From NCBI GenBank assembly GCA_937919305.1, contig CALFQW010000054.1:1-8354 (forward strand): a stretch of 8,354 nt of DNA, in the 5' to 3' direction. A program made the translations under genes and the position numbers. The DNA is from an uncultured Candidatus Saccharibacteria bacterium (lineage in GTDB: Bacteria; Patescibacteriota; Saccharimonadia; Saccharimonadales; Saccharimonadaceae). How positions within the stretch are numbered: position 1 is the first letter of the stretch; every line of letters starts with the position of its first letter. The notes below the pieces were generated by a model that saw nothing but the letters and a program-made list of their open reading frames with translations, did no database searches and had not been told where the DNA came from. This document shows, piece by piece, positions 1 to 8,194 of the stretch.

Positions 1-11
1 CGAATCCGGGT

Positions 12-257
12 TTACTCGAACCACCACCGTTCCAGGAATTTGCTGCCATCCATGTCCCAATTACCAGCTACGGGTCCGTGGGAAACGGAATCCTGCATCG
101 CGAACACATAGTTGGCAAACATCGGTACCACCACGCCACCCTGGTCGCGGACAATCTGCTGCATTCCAGCGTAGTCTGTGAGAGTGAGACGCATCGTTAA
201 TCGCAGCTTTCGGTGCGTCTCCCCGGTCGGCCCGTCAGTTTGACGGGCCCGTTTCAT
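12..257 (-). pseudogene. C-terminal fragment of an ABC transporter substrate-binding protein (family 5, peptide type)
   Basis: The last ~60 residues of this leftward frame (from about base 194 to the stop at 12-14) read like the C-terminus of a periplasmic oligopeptide-binding protein (SBP family 5). A segment of the type MQQIVRDQGGVVVPMFANYV is followed by an HGP...NWDMDG...ERWWF ending, which is typical of alphaproteobacterial DppA/OppA-like proteins. Full-length members have about 500-550 residues, so close to 90% of the protein is absent. The residues encoded between 195 and 257 are basic, show no family resemblance and overlap two hairpins, so they are probably not native coding sequence. 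No export signal is present. Local G+C is higher than in a sampled stretch of the neighbouring dus gene. CPR bacteria rarely carry such transporters. The fragment is either a relic of transferred DNA or an assembly or amplification chimera at the contig end. The family call is fairly secure; a functional product is unlikely. Confidence 0.6.
186..221. repeat. Inverted repeat / hairpin at the foreign-native junction
   Basis: GAGACGCATCG (186-196) can pair with CGGTGCGTCTC (211-221). This makes an 11-bp stem with one T-G wobble and a 14-base loop. The left arm lies at the point where resemblance to the transporter fragment begins, so the repeat straddles or borders the junction. It has no T-tract on either side and is not a convincing terminator by itself. 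Confidence 0.5.
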
Positions 258-260
258 TTA
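229..260 (+). terminator. Rho-independent terminator-like hairpin, rightward
   Basis: A perfect 9-bp GC-rich stem, GGCCCGTCA (229-237) with TGACGGGCC (241-249), closes on a 3-base GTT loop. It is followed on the + strand by CGTTTCATTTA, an interrupted T-tract. The layout fits a terminator for a rightward gene that is not present in the window, placed just before the dihydrouridine synthase gene. On the - strand the stem is not followed by T residues. The stem is clear, but the broken T-tract makes the function uncertain. Confidence 0.5.
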
Positions 261-269
261 TGAGACAAT
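240..269 (+). promoter_or_regulatory. Candidate promoter for the dihydrouridine synthase gene
   Basis: TTGACG (240-245) matches five of six -35 consensus bases. GACAAT (264-269), 18 bases further on, matches four of six -10 bases. Transcription would start near 276, only a few bases before the ATG at 281, giving a nearly leaderless message and favouring that ATG over the one at 260. The -35 box overlaps the 3' arm of the hairpin at 229-249. This is pattern matching only. Confidence 0.3.
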
Positions 270-1231
270 CTACCAGTTTTATGCAAAACTTTTGGCACGA
301 CTTACCACAACCATTTTTCGCTCTCGCTCCGATGGAAGCGGTAACTGATATTGTATTTCGTCATACTATACAACGAGCAAGTCCGCCAGACCTATGGTTC
401 TCCGAGTTCACAAATGCAACGGGCTGGGTGCATGCAGGGGAGAAAGCGATCGGTGGGAGACTCGTCAAAACTGATGATGAAAAGCCCATCATAGCCCAAA
501 TATGGGGTGGTGAACCCGGTGATATGGAGCAGCTAGCGCTTCACTGCAAGGAGCTTGGTTTTCATGGTATCGATATCAACATGGGTTGCCCAGTAAAATC
601 TGCGGTCAAATCAGGTGGCAGCGCCCTCATACGCAAGCCAGAGCTTGCGGCGAGCAGCATACAATCAGCGAAATCCGCTGGACTACCAGTGAGCGTCAAA
701 ACACGTCTGGGCTATACACACCTAAGCGAATGGACAGGTTGGTTGACTCATTTATTCAAACAAGACATCGTTAACCTCACCATACACCTCAGGACAAAGA
801 AAGAGATGAGCAAGGTGCCAGCTCATCATGAACTAATCCCTGGGATAGTAAGACTTCGAGACGAATTATCACCTCAAACACTCCTCACCATAAACGGCGA
901 CATCATGAACCGTTCACATGGTATGCAAATCATAGAGCAAAATCCCGGCGTTAACGGTATCATGATTGGCCGCGGCATCTTCACGGATCCATATGCGTTT
1001 GAAGATAGATCGCATGAGCATAGTCGGAACGAGTATATCGGTCTACTCAGATACCAGCTTGACCTCTATGATCAATATTCACACTTAACGAAACGACCAT
1101 ATGAGACATTGAAGCGTTTCTACAAAATATATATCAGGGAATTCGAAGGCGCATCTGAGCTCAGAGATCGACTGATGCACACTCGCTCAACAGATCAGGC
1201 AAGAGAAGTGCTCGACCAAATTGTATTGTAA
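260..1231 (+). CDS. dus: tRNA-dihydrouridine synthase (Dus family)
   Basis: This FMN enzyme reduces uridine to dihydrouridine in the D-loop of tRNAs, using NADPH, in the cytoplasm. The 323 residues match the usual family length. Motifs run in family order. APMEAVTD (23-30) forms the first FMN-barrel strand. NMGCP has the catalytic Cys110 that protonates the uracil ring. VKTRLG (146-151, Lys147) and TIHLRT (174-179, His176) carry flavin and substrate contacts. NGD (212-214) and IGRG (236-239) are the phosphate-binding end of the TIM barrel. A helical C-terminal domain follows. HLRT replaces the commoner HGRT. The ATG at 260 is the outermost start; the ATG at 281 is probably the true one, because CPR homologues as I recall them begin with M-N-x-W-x-x-LPxPFF and a promoter-like pair lies just upstream. 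Neither start has a Shine-Dalgarno site. The subtype (DusA/B/C) cannot be assigned. A membrane-protein gene follows after 17 bases. Confidence 0.92.
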   Translation: MRQSTSFMQNFWHDLPQPFFALAPMEAVTDIVFRHTIQRASPPDLWFSEFTNATGWVHAGEKAIGGRLVKTDDEKPIIAQIWGGEPGDMEQLALHCKELGFHGIDINMGCPVKSAVKSGGSALIRKPELAASSIQSAKSAGLPVSVKTRLGYTHLSEWTGWLTHLFKQDIVNLTIHLRTKKEMSKVPAHHELIPGIVRLRDELSPQTLLTINGDIMNRSHGMQIIEQNPGVNGIMIGRGIFTDPYAFEDRSHEHSRNEYIGLLRYQLDLYDQYSHLTKRPYETLKRFYKIYIREFEGASELRDRLMHTRSTDQAREVLDQIVL

Positions 1232-1241
1232 ATGATACAAT
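1212..1241 (+). promoter_or_regulatory. Candidate promoter for the membrane-protein gene, inside the inverted repeat
   Basis: TACAAT (1236-1241) matches five of six -10 bases and lies seven bases before the ATG at 1249, so transcription could begin at or next to the start codon. TCGACC (1212-1217), 18 bases upstream, is a weak -35 with four of six matches. The same spacing and a similar ATGA(G/T)ACAAT context occur before dus. No Shine-Dalgarno site is visible, which fits a leaderless message, but this is inference. Confidence 0.3.
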
Positions 1242-1246
1242 TTGGT
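1215..1246. repeat. Perfect 12-bp inverted repeat spanning the dus stop codon
   Basis: ACCAAATTGTAT (1215-1226) and ATACAATTTGGT (1235-1246) are exact reverse complements around an 8-base loop that contains the dus TAA stop. The right arm ends two bases before the next gene's ATG. It is AT-rich with no T-tract after it, so it is a poor terminator. It could be an operator, a translational-coupling hairpin or a site for RNA processing. Confidence 0.6.
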
Positions 1247-1248
1247 GT

Positions 1249-2163
1249 ATGGACAAATCACCTTCAAAACAAGAGCTCAAAGACTATCAAAATAACCCGT
1301 TCTTCATCGCAACAGACGGCTTAGAGCTATTATTCAAAAAAGCTCAGTCAGTGGGTATCTTCTTAGCCATTCTGACTGGAATTGGCCTGCTTGGCTCACT
1401 GCCAACCTACTTCACGCCTCCACCTTCAGAACCAGTGACCACAGAACAAGCCGCGCCAGCTCCAGCCGAGAGTGGCGCAGCCACTGGGCAAAGCGACTTC
1501 GATGCGATTTTTGCCGATGGTTTCGGTGGTGAGGATGTGTTTGCATATGGTAACAATGATGTACTCGGAGGTGTAATACTTGGCATAGCTCTTGTTGCAC
1601 TACTCGTGATCGCATTTATTGTCATCGTCTCGGTGATTGTCGGGGCTATGGGCGATTATACTGCCGCCAAACTCGCACGAGATCAAAAAGTCGGACTGAG
1701 TGAAGCTTTCAAAGCAGCACTAAACAACTTCTTCCCTTATCTCTGGATTCAAGTCATAGTATTTGTCAAAGTCGTGCTCTGGTCGCTACTATTTATAATC
1801 CCGGGTATCATCATGTCTGTTCGCTATTCACTCGCAGGTACGACTTACTTCGATAAGGGTCTTAAAGGTAACGAAGCAGTAAAGTCTAGCCTTGGTCTCA
1901 CAAAAGGTGCTTGGTTAACTACATATAGCTCAAGAGCCCTACTTAACTTGCTGACTTTCGGAGCTATCCCAGAGATACTCAGGCCGGGCACGAACGCTGT
2001 TCTATTTCGTCAGTTTGATATGGTTGGAGAAGATCCGAAGCCGAAAGCTCATCCACTTGCCTGGGTAGCCCTGATCGTACCTATCGTCTTATTCGCGCTC
2101 TTTTTCTTCCTCATCCTTGCGCTAGTCTACGCTATCGCAAACTACGCATCTGGTGCTCTGTAG
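1249..2163 (+). CDS. Multi-pass membrane protein of unknown function (YciC/DUF975-like fold)
   Basis: I cannot assign a function. The 304 residues contain a cytoplasm-like N-terminus and a first membrane segment at about 33-52. A Pro/Ala/Glu-rich then acidic, Gly-rich hydrophilic stretch spans about 56-102. A long second segment lies at 104-133, one or two segments at 164-190, and a final long segment at 270-298. The stretch around 181-219 (LFIIPGIIMSVRYSLA, then a G-x-EAVKSS-x-x-LTKG pattern) is the signature seen in YciC, DUF975 and glycerophosphodiester-phosphodiesterase membrane-domain proteins. There is no cleavable signal peptide and no enzymatic motif. The gene follows dus in the same direction after 17 bases and may be co-transcribed or use its own promoter. 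Its stop faces the end of the carbonic-anhydrase-like gene. I am confident that it is a real integral membrane protein; the family link is moderate. Confidence 0.75.
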   Translation: MDKSPSKQELKDYQNNPFFIATDGLELLFKKAQSVGIFLAILTGIGLLGSLPTYFTPPPSEPVTTEQAAPAPAESGAATGQSDFDAIFADGFGGEDVFAYGNNDVLGGVILGIALVALLVIAFIVIVSVIVGAMGDYTAAKLARDQKVGLSEAFKAALNNFFPYLWIQVIVFVKVVLWSLLFIIPGIIMSVRYSLAGTTYFDKGLKGNEAVKSSLGLTKGAWLTTYSSRALLNLLTFGAIPEILRPGTNAVLFRQFDMVGEDPKPKAHPLAWVALIVPIVLFALFFFLILALVYAIANYASGAL

Positions 2164-2196
2164 AAGCAGCACACTATAGCAGGTAAGTATGGAGTT

Positions 2197-2997
2197 CTAT
2201 CTGATCACTACTTGCATACGAGGCCCGCATAGTACATGTGCGACAGCTAGATTGTAATAGAGCATCGCAGTAAAAATCAGCCGCTGTTCAAAGCTAGCGA
2301 GACTCGACAATTCTTTAGCAGCCAACTCTAGAGACCATATGTCTAAATTAAATGCCTGCACTACATGAGTATCGAGGTGCTGAGACATCAAGCTTCTATC
2401 TAAAGTCGAGGAAGCGCGAGTATTAATGACGATGATGATCTCTCTATGATCTCCAGACAGCTCATCAATGGTGCCGCCAACATCAGCCAAAGCGTTTTTT
2501 ATCTGTGCACCAGACGCAAAATCAGCTCTAGCAGAAGCATTTTTGATAATTAATTTGTGATCTGCATCAGTAACTGCAACATCTAGAGCTGCTGCTGCAT
2601 CGCGCAGTACACTGCCATTTTCTACGATGAAAGCATAGACAGCTTGCAGCTTATCACATGCACCACAGCCGGATTTCTGCTCATCGGCATGGGTATCTAC
2701 GTGCCCCCCTACCGGCAGACCCTCTTTTTTAAGAATACTGAGCACATCTCGATACTGCTCGAGATATGGCTGCTGGCTAGGGCGAACAAGATCTAGACCT
2801 ACCGCTAAAGTATTAGTTCCACCGGCTGAGTTTGGCCGCAGAGTTGCACCAGGCCTGCCGTCGATACAAGCTGACGGAATAGCAGATGGCACGTCTACAT
2901 ACAACTTATTGCTCAGCAATAATTTTTCGAGCCTATCGACCATTTTCATATGGTCACCGCCGGGCTGGATTGAACCAATTGCGTTATCTAGGTACAT
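2197..2997 (-). CDS. Cadmium-type (zeta/CDCA-like) carbonic anhydrase-like protein
   Basis: This is probably a metal-dependent enzyme interconverting CO2 and bicarbonate. Cys44-x-Asp46-x-Arg48 (in ACIDGRPG) matches the CxDxR motif that beta- and zeta-class carbonic anhydrases use for a metal-binding Cys and the Asp-Arg pair. His99 (GGHVDTHAD) and Cys111 (GCGACDK, 110-116) follow at spacings close to the Cys-His-Cys ligand set of diatom CDCA. An extra Cys114 is nearby. The C-terminal half (about 130-266) is mixed alpha/beta without motifs I recognise. There is no signal peptide, so it is likely cytoplasmic. Its outermost ATG lies four bases after the atpC stop, so it reads as the last gene of the ATP synthase operon. 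An internal ATG at 2947-2949 (Met17) has a better ribosome site and still includes all motifs. Activity and metal are unproven; a carbonic-anhydrase-like fold with another role is possible. Confidence 0.6.
   Translation of the reverse strand: MYLDNAIGSIQPGGDHMKMVDRLEKLLLSNKLYVDVPSAIPSACIDGRPGATLRPNSAGGTNTLAVGLDLVRPSQQPYLEQYRDVLSILKKEGLPVGGHVDTHADEQKSGCGACDKLQAVYAFIVENGSVLRDAAAALDVAVTDADHKLIIKNASARADFASGAQIKNALADVGGTIDELSGDHREIIIVINTRASSTLDRSLMSQHLDTHVVQAFNLDIWSLELAAKELSSLASFEQRLIFTAMLYYNLAVAHVLCGPRMQVVIR
2947..2961 (-). promoter_or_regulatory. Ribosome binding site favouring an internal start (Met17) of the CA-like gene
   Basis: On the - strand GGCGGTGA (2954-2961), one mismatch from the ideal GGAGGTGA, lies four bases before an ATG at 2947-2949. 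The outermost ATG at 2995-2997 has only a weak GAAG upstream. The shorter product of 250 residues would keep the whole CxDxR...H...CGxC set. Confidence 0.4.
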
Positions 2998-3001
2998 ACG
3001 G

Positions 3002-3424
3002 CTAGCTTCTACGGCGACGCCTCAAACCTGCAACGTCCAGTCGAACCCTATGTCTATCAACGAGAGCTGATGCTTTCTCCAGCTCGACAGCATTCTTGGC
3101 ATTCTTTTGCATAGCTAGAGCTTTTTCGAGGGCCTTCTTCGCATCTGCTTCGACGATGTCATCGCCATGATCAGCTTCATCTACAAGTACCGTGACTGCT
3201 GACTGGTCAATATCGATAACACCGCCACCTATGGCGAAAAATGTGCGCTTATCGTCACTTTGATCTTTTGTGCTCCGGATAGCAATCGCACCAGGTTTCG
3301 CGAGGCTTACTAGTGGCTCGTGTCCAGCAAAAACAGCGATTGGGCCACTTTCGGTTGGTAGTTCAATCTCATAAACGTCCTCATTAACTTGGACACCGGC
3401 GAGCGTGATGAGTTGTAGCCGCAT
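3002..3424 (-). CDS. atpC: F1 ATP synthase epsilon subunit
   Basis: This is the small central-stalk subunit that binds gamma and the c-ring and can inhibit ATP hydrolysis. At 140 residues it has family length. The N-terminal beta-sandwich shows the expected ELPTESGPIAVFAGHEPLV (21-39), LAKPG (41-45) and IGGGVIDI (65-72) elements. The C-terminal part (about 92-134) is an Ala/Lys-rich helical hairpin of the type that acts as the inhibitory arm. The protein ends in five consecutive arginines and a serine (135-140), an unusually basic tail. The start lies seven bases after the atpD stop without a clear Shine-Dalgarno site, so translation is probably coupled to atpD. The carbonic-anhydrase-like gene begins four bases after its stop. 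Confidence 0.9.
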   Translation of the reverse strand: MRLQLITLAGVQVNEDVYEIELPTESGPIAVFAGHEPLVSLAKPGAIAIRSTKDQSDDKRTFFAIGGGVIDIDQSAVTVLVDEADHGDDIVEADAKKALEKALAMQKNAKNAVELEKASALVDRHRVRLDVAGLRRRRRS

Positions 3425-3431
3425 TATCGGT

Positions 3432-5701
<2,270 letters not shown>

Positions 5702-5703
5702 CT

Positions 5704-7239
5704 TTAGTCTTCAAAGCCTTTCGCGGCAGATATTGCAGTTTTTTCGATAAGCTTCGCAATTTTCGAATCTTTTTCGACTTTCTCAGCACCTTTGTTCAGG
5801 TCTCGCATGTCAGCTTTGTGATCAGTCCATAGCTTTGTGAGCAATGCTTCCTGAGCATTCTTTATCTTTGCAACCGGGACTGTATCAAAGCTACCACTGT
5901 CGATAGCGTGCACACTCGCACACTGCTCCCAGATACTCATCGGCTGATACTGCGCCTGCTTTAGAAGTTCAGTAAGTCGTTGGCCGCGATCGATTTGCGC
6001 CTTCGTCGCATCATCAAGATCAGAGCCGAACTGAGCGAAAGCAGCGAGCTCGCGGAACTGAGACAGCCCAAGCTTTAAGTGGCCTGAAACACTCTTGATA
6101 GATTTTGTCTGCGCTGCTCCACCAACACGCGATACGGACAAGCCCGCAGAAATAGCTGGCCTGATGCCTTGATTGAAAAGATCAGTTTCCATAAATATCT
6201 GTCCGTCCGTGATAGAGATAACGTTCGTTGGAATATACGCAGATATATCGTTTGCCTGAGTTTCAACGATAGGCAGAGCAGTCAAAGACCCAGCGCCAAG
6301 CTCTTCAGATAATTTAGCGCTCCGCTCTAGGAGTCGGGAGTGCAGATAGAACACATCGCCAGGGAAAGCCTCTCGTCCTGGTGGACGCCTGAGTAGTAGT
6401 GACATTTGGCGATATGCGACTGCGTGCTTTGATAGGTCATCGTAGATCATCAGCGCATGTCCACCCTTGTCACGGAAGTATTCACCCATAGCCGTACCAG
6501 CATATGGTGCGAGATAAAGCAGTGGAGCAGGATCAGATGGGCCCGTTGCCACGACGATTGTTTGCTCCATGACACCCTCAGCTTTTAGTCTCTCGACGAG
6601 TCGAGCGATCTTACTGAGCTTTTGTCCTACGGCGACATAGATGTTGACGACACCTGTTTTTTGCCTTGCTTGGTTGATCATAGTATCGAGAGCGACGGCA
6701 GTTTTACCAGTCTGACGATCACCGATGATTAGCTCACGCTGTCCGCGACCGATAGGGAACATCGTATCAATACTGATAATGCCCGTCATCAGCGGCTCAT
6801 GAACTCCTTTTCTCCCCATAACACCGATCGCTTCACGTTCAACTGGATTTGACTGACTCGTTTTGATAGCAGGGCCACCGTCGAGAGGACGACCAAGCGG
6901 ATCAACGACACGACCCAACAACTCTTCGCCCACGGGCACCTCGAGCACAGTGCCTTTTAGACGCACGGTGTTTCCTGCCGATACCTGCTGATCATTCCCG
7001 AGGATAACGGCACCGATCTCATCTTCCATGAGGTTCAGTGCAAATGCTTCGACGACACCTTCTGATGTATCGATCTCTAGAACTTCACTATAGCCCGCCT
7101 TTGCAAGCCCATGTATTGATGCAACGCCATCACCGACTTTTGTAACAATACCGGCTGACTCTAGGCCATCTCTTTGCTCGAGCCCAGCTATTGCTGCCTG
7201 GAGTTCTTTGGATAATTCTGCAACGTTCACTTTCGACAT
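5704..7239 (-). CDS. atpA: F1 ATP synthase alpha subunit
   Basis: This is the non-catalytic nucleotide-binding subunit alternating with beta in the F1 hexamer. At 511 residues it is almost exactly the bacterial norm. The N-terminal helix (about 1-22) is the site that binds delta. The barrel domain includes [11 protein letters not shown] (35-45). The P-loop is GDRQTGKT (173-180, Lys179), the Walker B region is [11 protein letters not shown] (262-272), and [12 protein letters not shown] (284-295) follows. SVSRVGG holds Arg371, equivalent to the arginine finger that reaches into the catalytic site, with Gly after VG where Ser is common. The C-terminal helical domain (about 390-511) is complete. 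The ribosome site TAAAGGA overlaps the atpH stop. Confidence 0.97.
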   Translation of the reverse strand: MSKVNVAELSKELQAAIAGLEQRDGLESAGIVTKVGDGVASIHGLAKAGYSEVLEIDTSEGVVEAFALNLMEDEIGAVILGNDQQVSAGNTVRLKGTVLEVPVGEELLGRVVDPLGRPLDGGPAIKTSQSNPVEREAIGVMGRKGVHEPLMTGIISIDTMFPIGRGQRELIIGDRQTGKTAVALDTMINQARQKTGVVNIYVAVGQKLSKIARLVERLKAEGVMEQTIVVATGPSDPAPLLYLAPYAGTAMGEYFRDKGGHALMIYDDLSKHAVAYRQMSLLLRRPPGREAFPGDVFYLHSRLLERSAKLSEELGAGSLTALPIVETQANDISAYIPTNVISITDGQIFMETDLFNQGIRPAISAGLSVSRVGGAAQTKSIKSVSGHLKLGLSQFRELAAFAQFGSDLDDATKAQIDRGQRLTELLKQAQYQPMSIWEQCASVHAIDSGSFDTVPVAKIKNAQEALLTKLWTDHKADMRDLNKGAEKVEKDSKIAKLIEKTAISAAKGFED

Positions 7240-7252
7240 ACGTATTCCTTTA
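7237..7252 (-). promoter_or_regulatory. Ribosome binding site for atpA overlapping the atpH stop
   Basis: On the - strand AAAGGA (7246-7251) overlaps the TAA of atpH (7250-7252) and lies six bases before the atpA ATG (7237-7239). It confirms the atpA start and suggests translational coupling between the two genes. Confidence 0.55.
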
Positions 7253-7642
7253 TGCTACCTTCAATTTCTCTAACTTTGCTTTTACTGTCGCGTCGAGCCG
7301 GTATCCAGGTACTTCGATTTTGACACCGGCGATCACGCTCTCATCTATAAGCTCTATGATGGTGACGTCTTTCGTACCCGGAAACTCGTGCTTTATCATT
7401 ACTTCGATGTCATTCTTCGCCTCGCCAGATAGCGCCCTTGCAGATGTGGTCCTGACGAGAACTATACCGTGCTCTACGAGCGCAGACTCTATATCTCTTT
7501 GCAGTAACTCAGCTTCGCTCTTCCTGCCCGTATCGTCCAGGTAGCTGGCTAGTTGCAGGGCAACATCGCTGATAGAGCCACCATTGGCAAGTTCATTTGC
7601 GGCGTACTGAGAAAGTTTTCGTCGAGATATAGTTGTCGACAT
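7250..7642 (-). CDS. atpH: F1 ATP synthase delta subunit, short form
   Basis: Delta joins the top of the F1 head to the b-subunit peripheral stalk. The protein has 130 residues, against about 175-180 in most bacteria. The C-terminal region is recognisable: a [16 protein letters not shown] segment (65-80; usual vTSAxpLs), then the beta-hairpin [33 protein letters not shown] (95-127), which mirrors the family's vDpslIGGxxIxxGdxxxDxSvxxrLexL. The N-terminal six-helix bundle that grips the alpha N-termini is reduced to about 60 residues. There is no in-frame extension: atpF ends one base upstream. Position between atpF and atpA is standard. An AGGAG lies 12 bases before the ATG, which is rather far. 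Identity as delta is firm; the shortness is either a lineage trait or a reduced form. Confidence 0.85.
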   Translation of the reverse strand: MSTTISRRKLSQYAANELANGGSISDVALQLASYLDDTGRKSEAELLQRDIESALVEHGIVLVRTTSARALSGEAKNDIEVMIKHEFPGTKDVTIIELIDESVIAGVKIEVPGYRLDATVKAKLEKLKVA

Positions 7643-7643
7643 G

Positions 7644-8189
7644 TTATTTTCGAGCTCCTGCTATCGATTTCTTCACCAGTGCCGTGTCGAGCTTGTCATC
7701 AGCAACACTCGACGTTGCGATGCTTGCAGCTTGTTGTACGAGCTGGATTGTGTCGGCTTCTAGTGATTTCCTCGCTGCTATGACGCTCTTCTCGATCTCA
7801 TTCTGAGCATCGGCAACGGTTCTTTCCGCTCGCTCTTTGGCTTTCTTGTCAGCTCGCTCGGACATTTGCAGCGCTTCGGCTTTTGCTGTTGCTACGATGT
7901 CAGCGGCTTCTGCTCGAGCTTTTTGTAGCTCAGATGCAACGTGTTTTTCGGCATCTTCTGCTGCTTTCTTGGCTTTGTCAGCGGCGACAGCACTCTCGGC
8001 TATACTCGCTTCGCGATCATCTATGATTCGCATAAATACCGGATACACCCATTTCGCTAGTACGAACACCGTCAACAAGAAGGCAATTGCTTGGATTATC
8101 AACAACGTAAAATCGATTCCAAGTCCTTGGAGTATCGTCTCATCACCAGCCGCTTCAGCTGCAGCAAATTGTATCGCTTGCTCCATCAC
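7644..8189 (-). CDS. atpF: F0 ATP synthase b subunit
   Basis: This is the peripheral-stalk subunit that holds the F1 head still while the c-ring turns. A short acidic N-terminus is followed by one membrane helix (about 27-48). The family hallmark after it is KWVYPVFMRIIDDREASI (46-63; usual (K)xxxxPixxxlexRxxxI). A long charged Ala/Lys/Glu coiled coil runs to about residue 150, and a C-terminal delta-binding part ends at 181. The outermost start is GTG (8187-8189), directly followed by ATG (8184-8186). GAGGT at 8198-8202 is eight bases from GTG and eleven from ATG, so either could be used and the protein differs by one residue. The gene sits five bases after the atpE stop and one base before atpH. 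Confidence 0.93.
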   Translation of the reverse strand: MMEQAIQFAAAEAAGDETILQGLGIDFTLLIIQAIAFLLTVFVLAKWVYPVFMRIIDDREASIAESAVAADKAKKAAEDAEKHVASELQKARAEAADIVATAKAEALQMSERADKKAKERAERTVADAQNEIEKSVIAARKSLEADTIQLVQQAASIATSSVADDKLDTALVKKSIAGARK

Positions 8190-8194
8190 TTAGA

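Noticed and set aside
1..40. A TTCGA stretch on the - strand resembling a tRNA T-arm
   Set aside because: No matching acceptor, anticodon or D-arm can be drawn around it, and the bases are explained by the transporter C-terminus.
1407..1625. Leftward frames inside the membrane-protein gene (67-72 residues)
   Set aside because: They are antisense shadows of a clear membrane-protein reading frame with no independent start signals.
2145..2185. Short hairpin possibility (GTG.CTG with CAGCAC) at the end of the membrane-protein gene
   Set aside because: The stem is short and bulged, and no T-tract follows on either strand, so it does not support a terminator.
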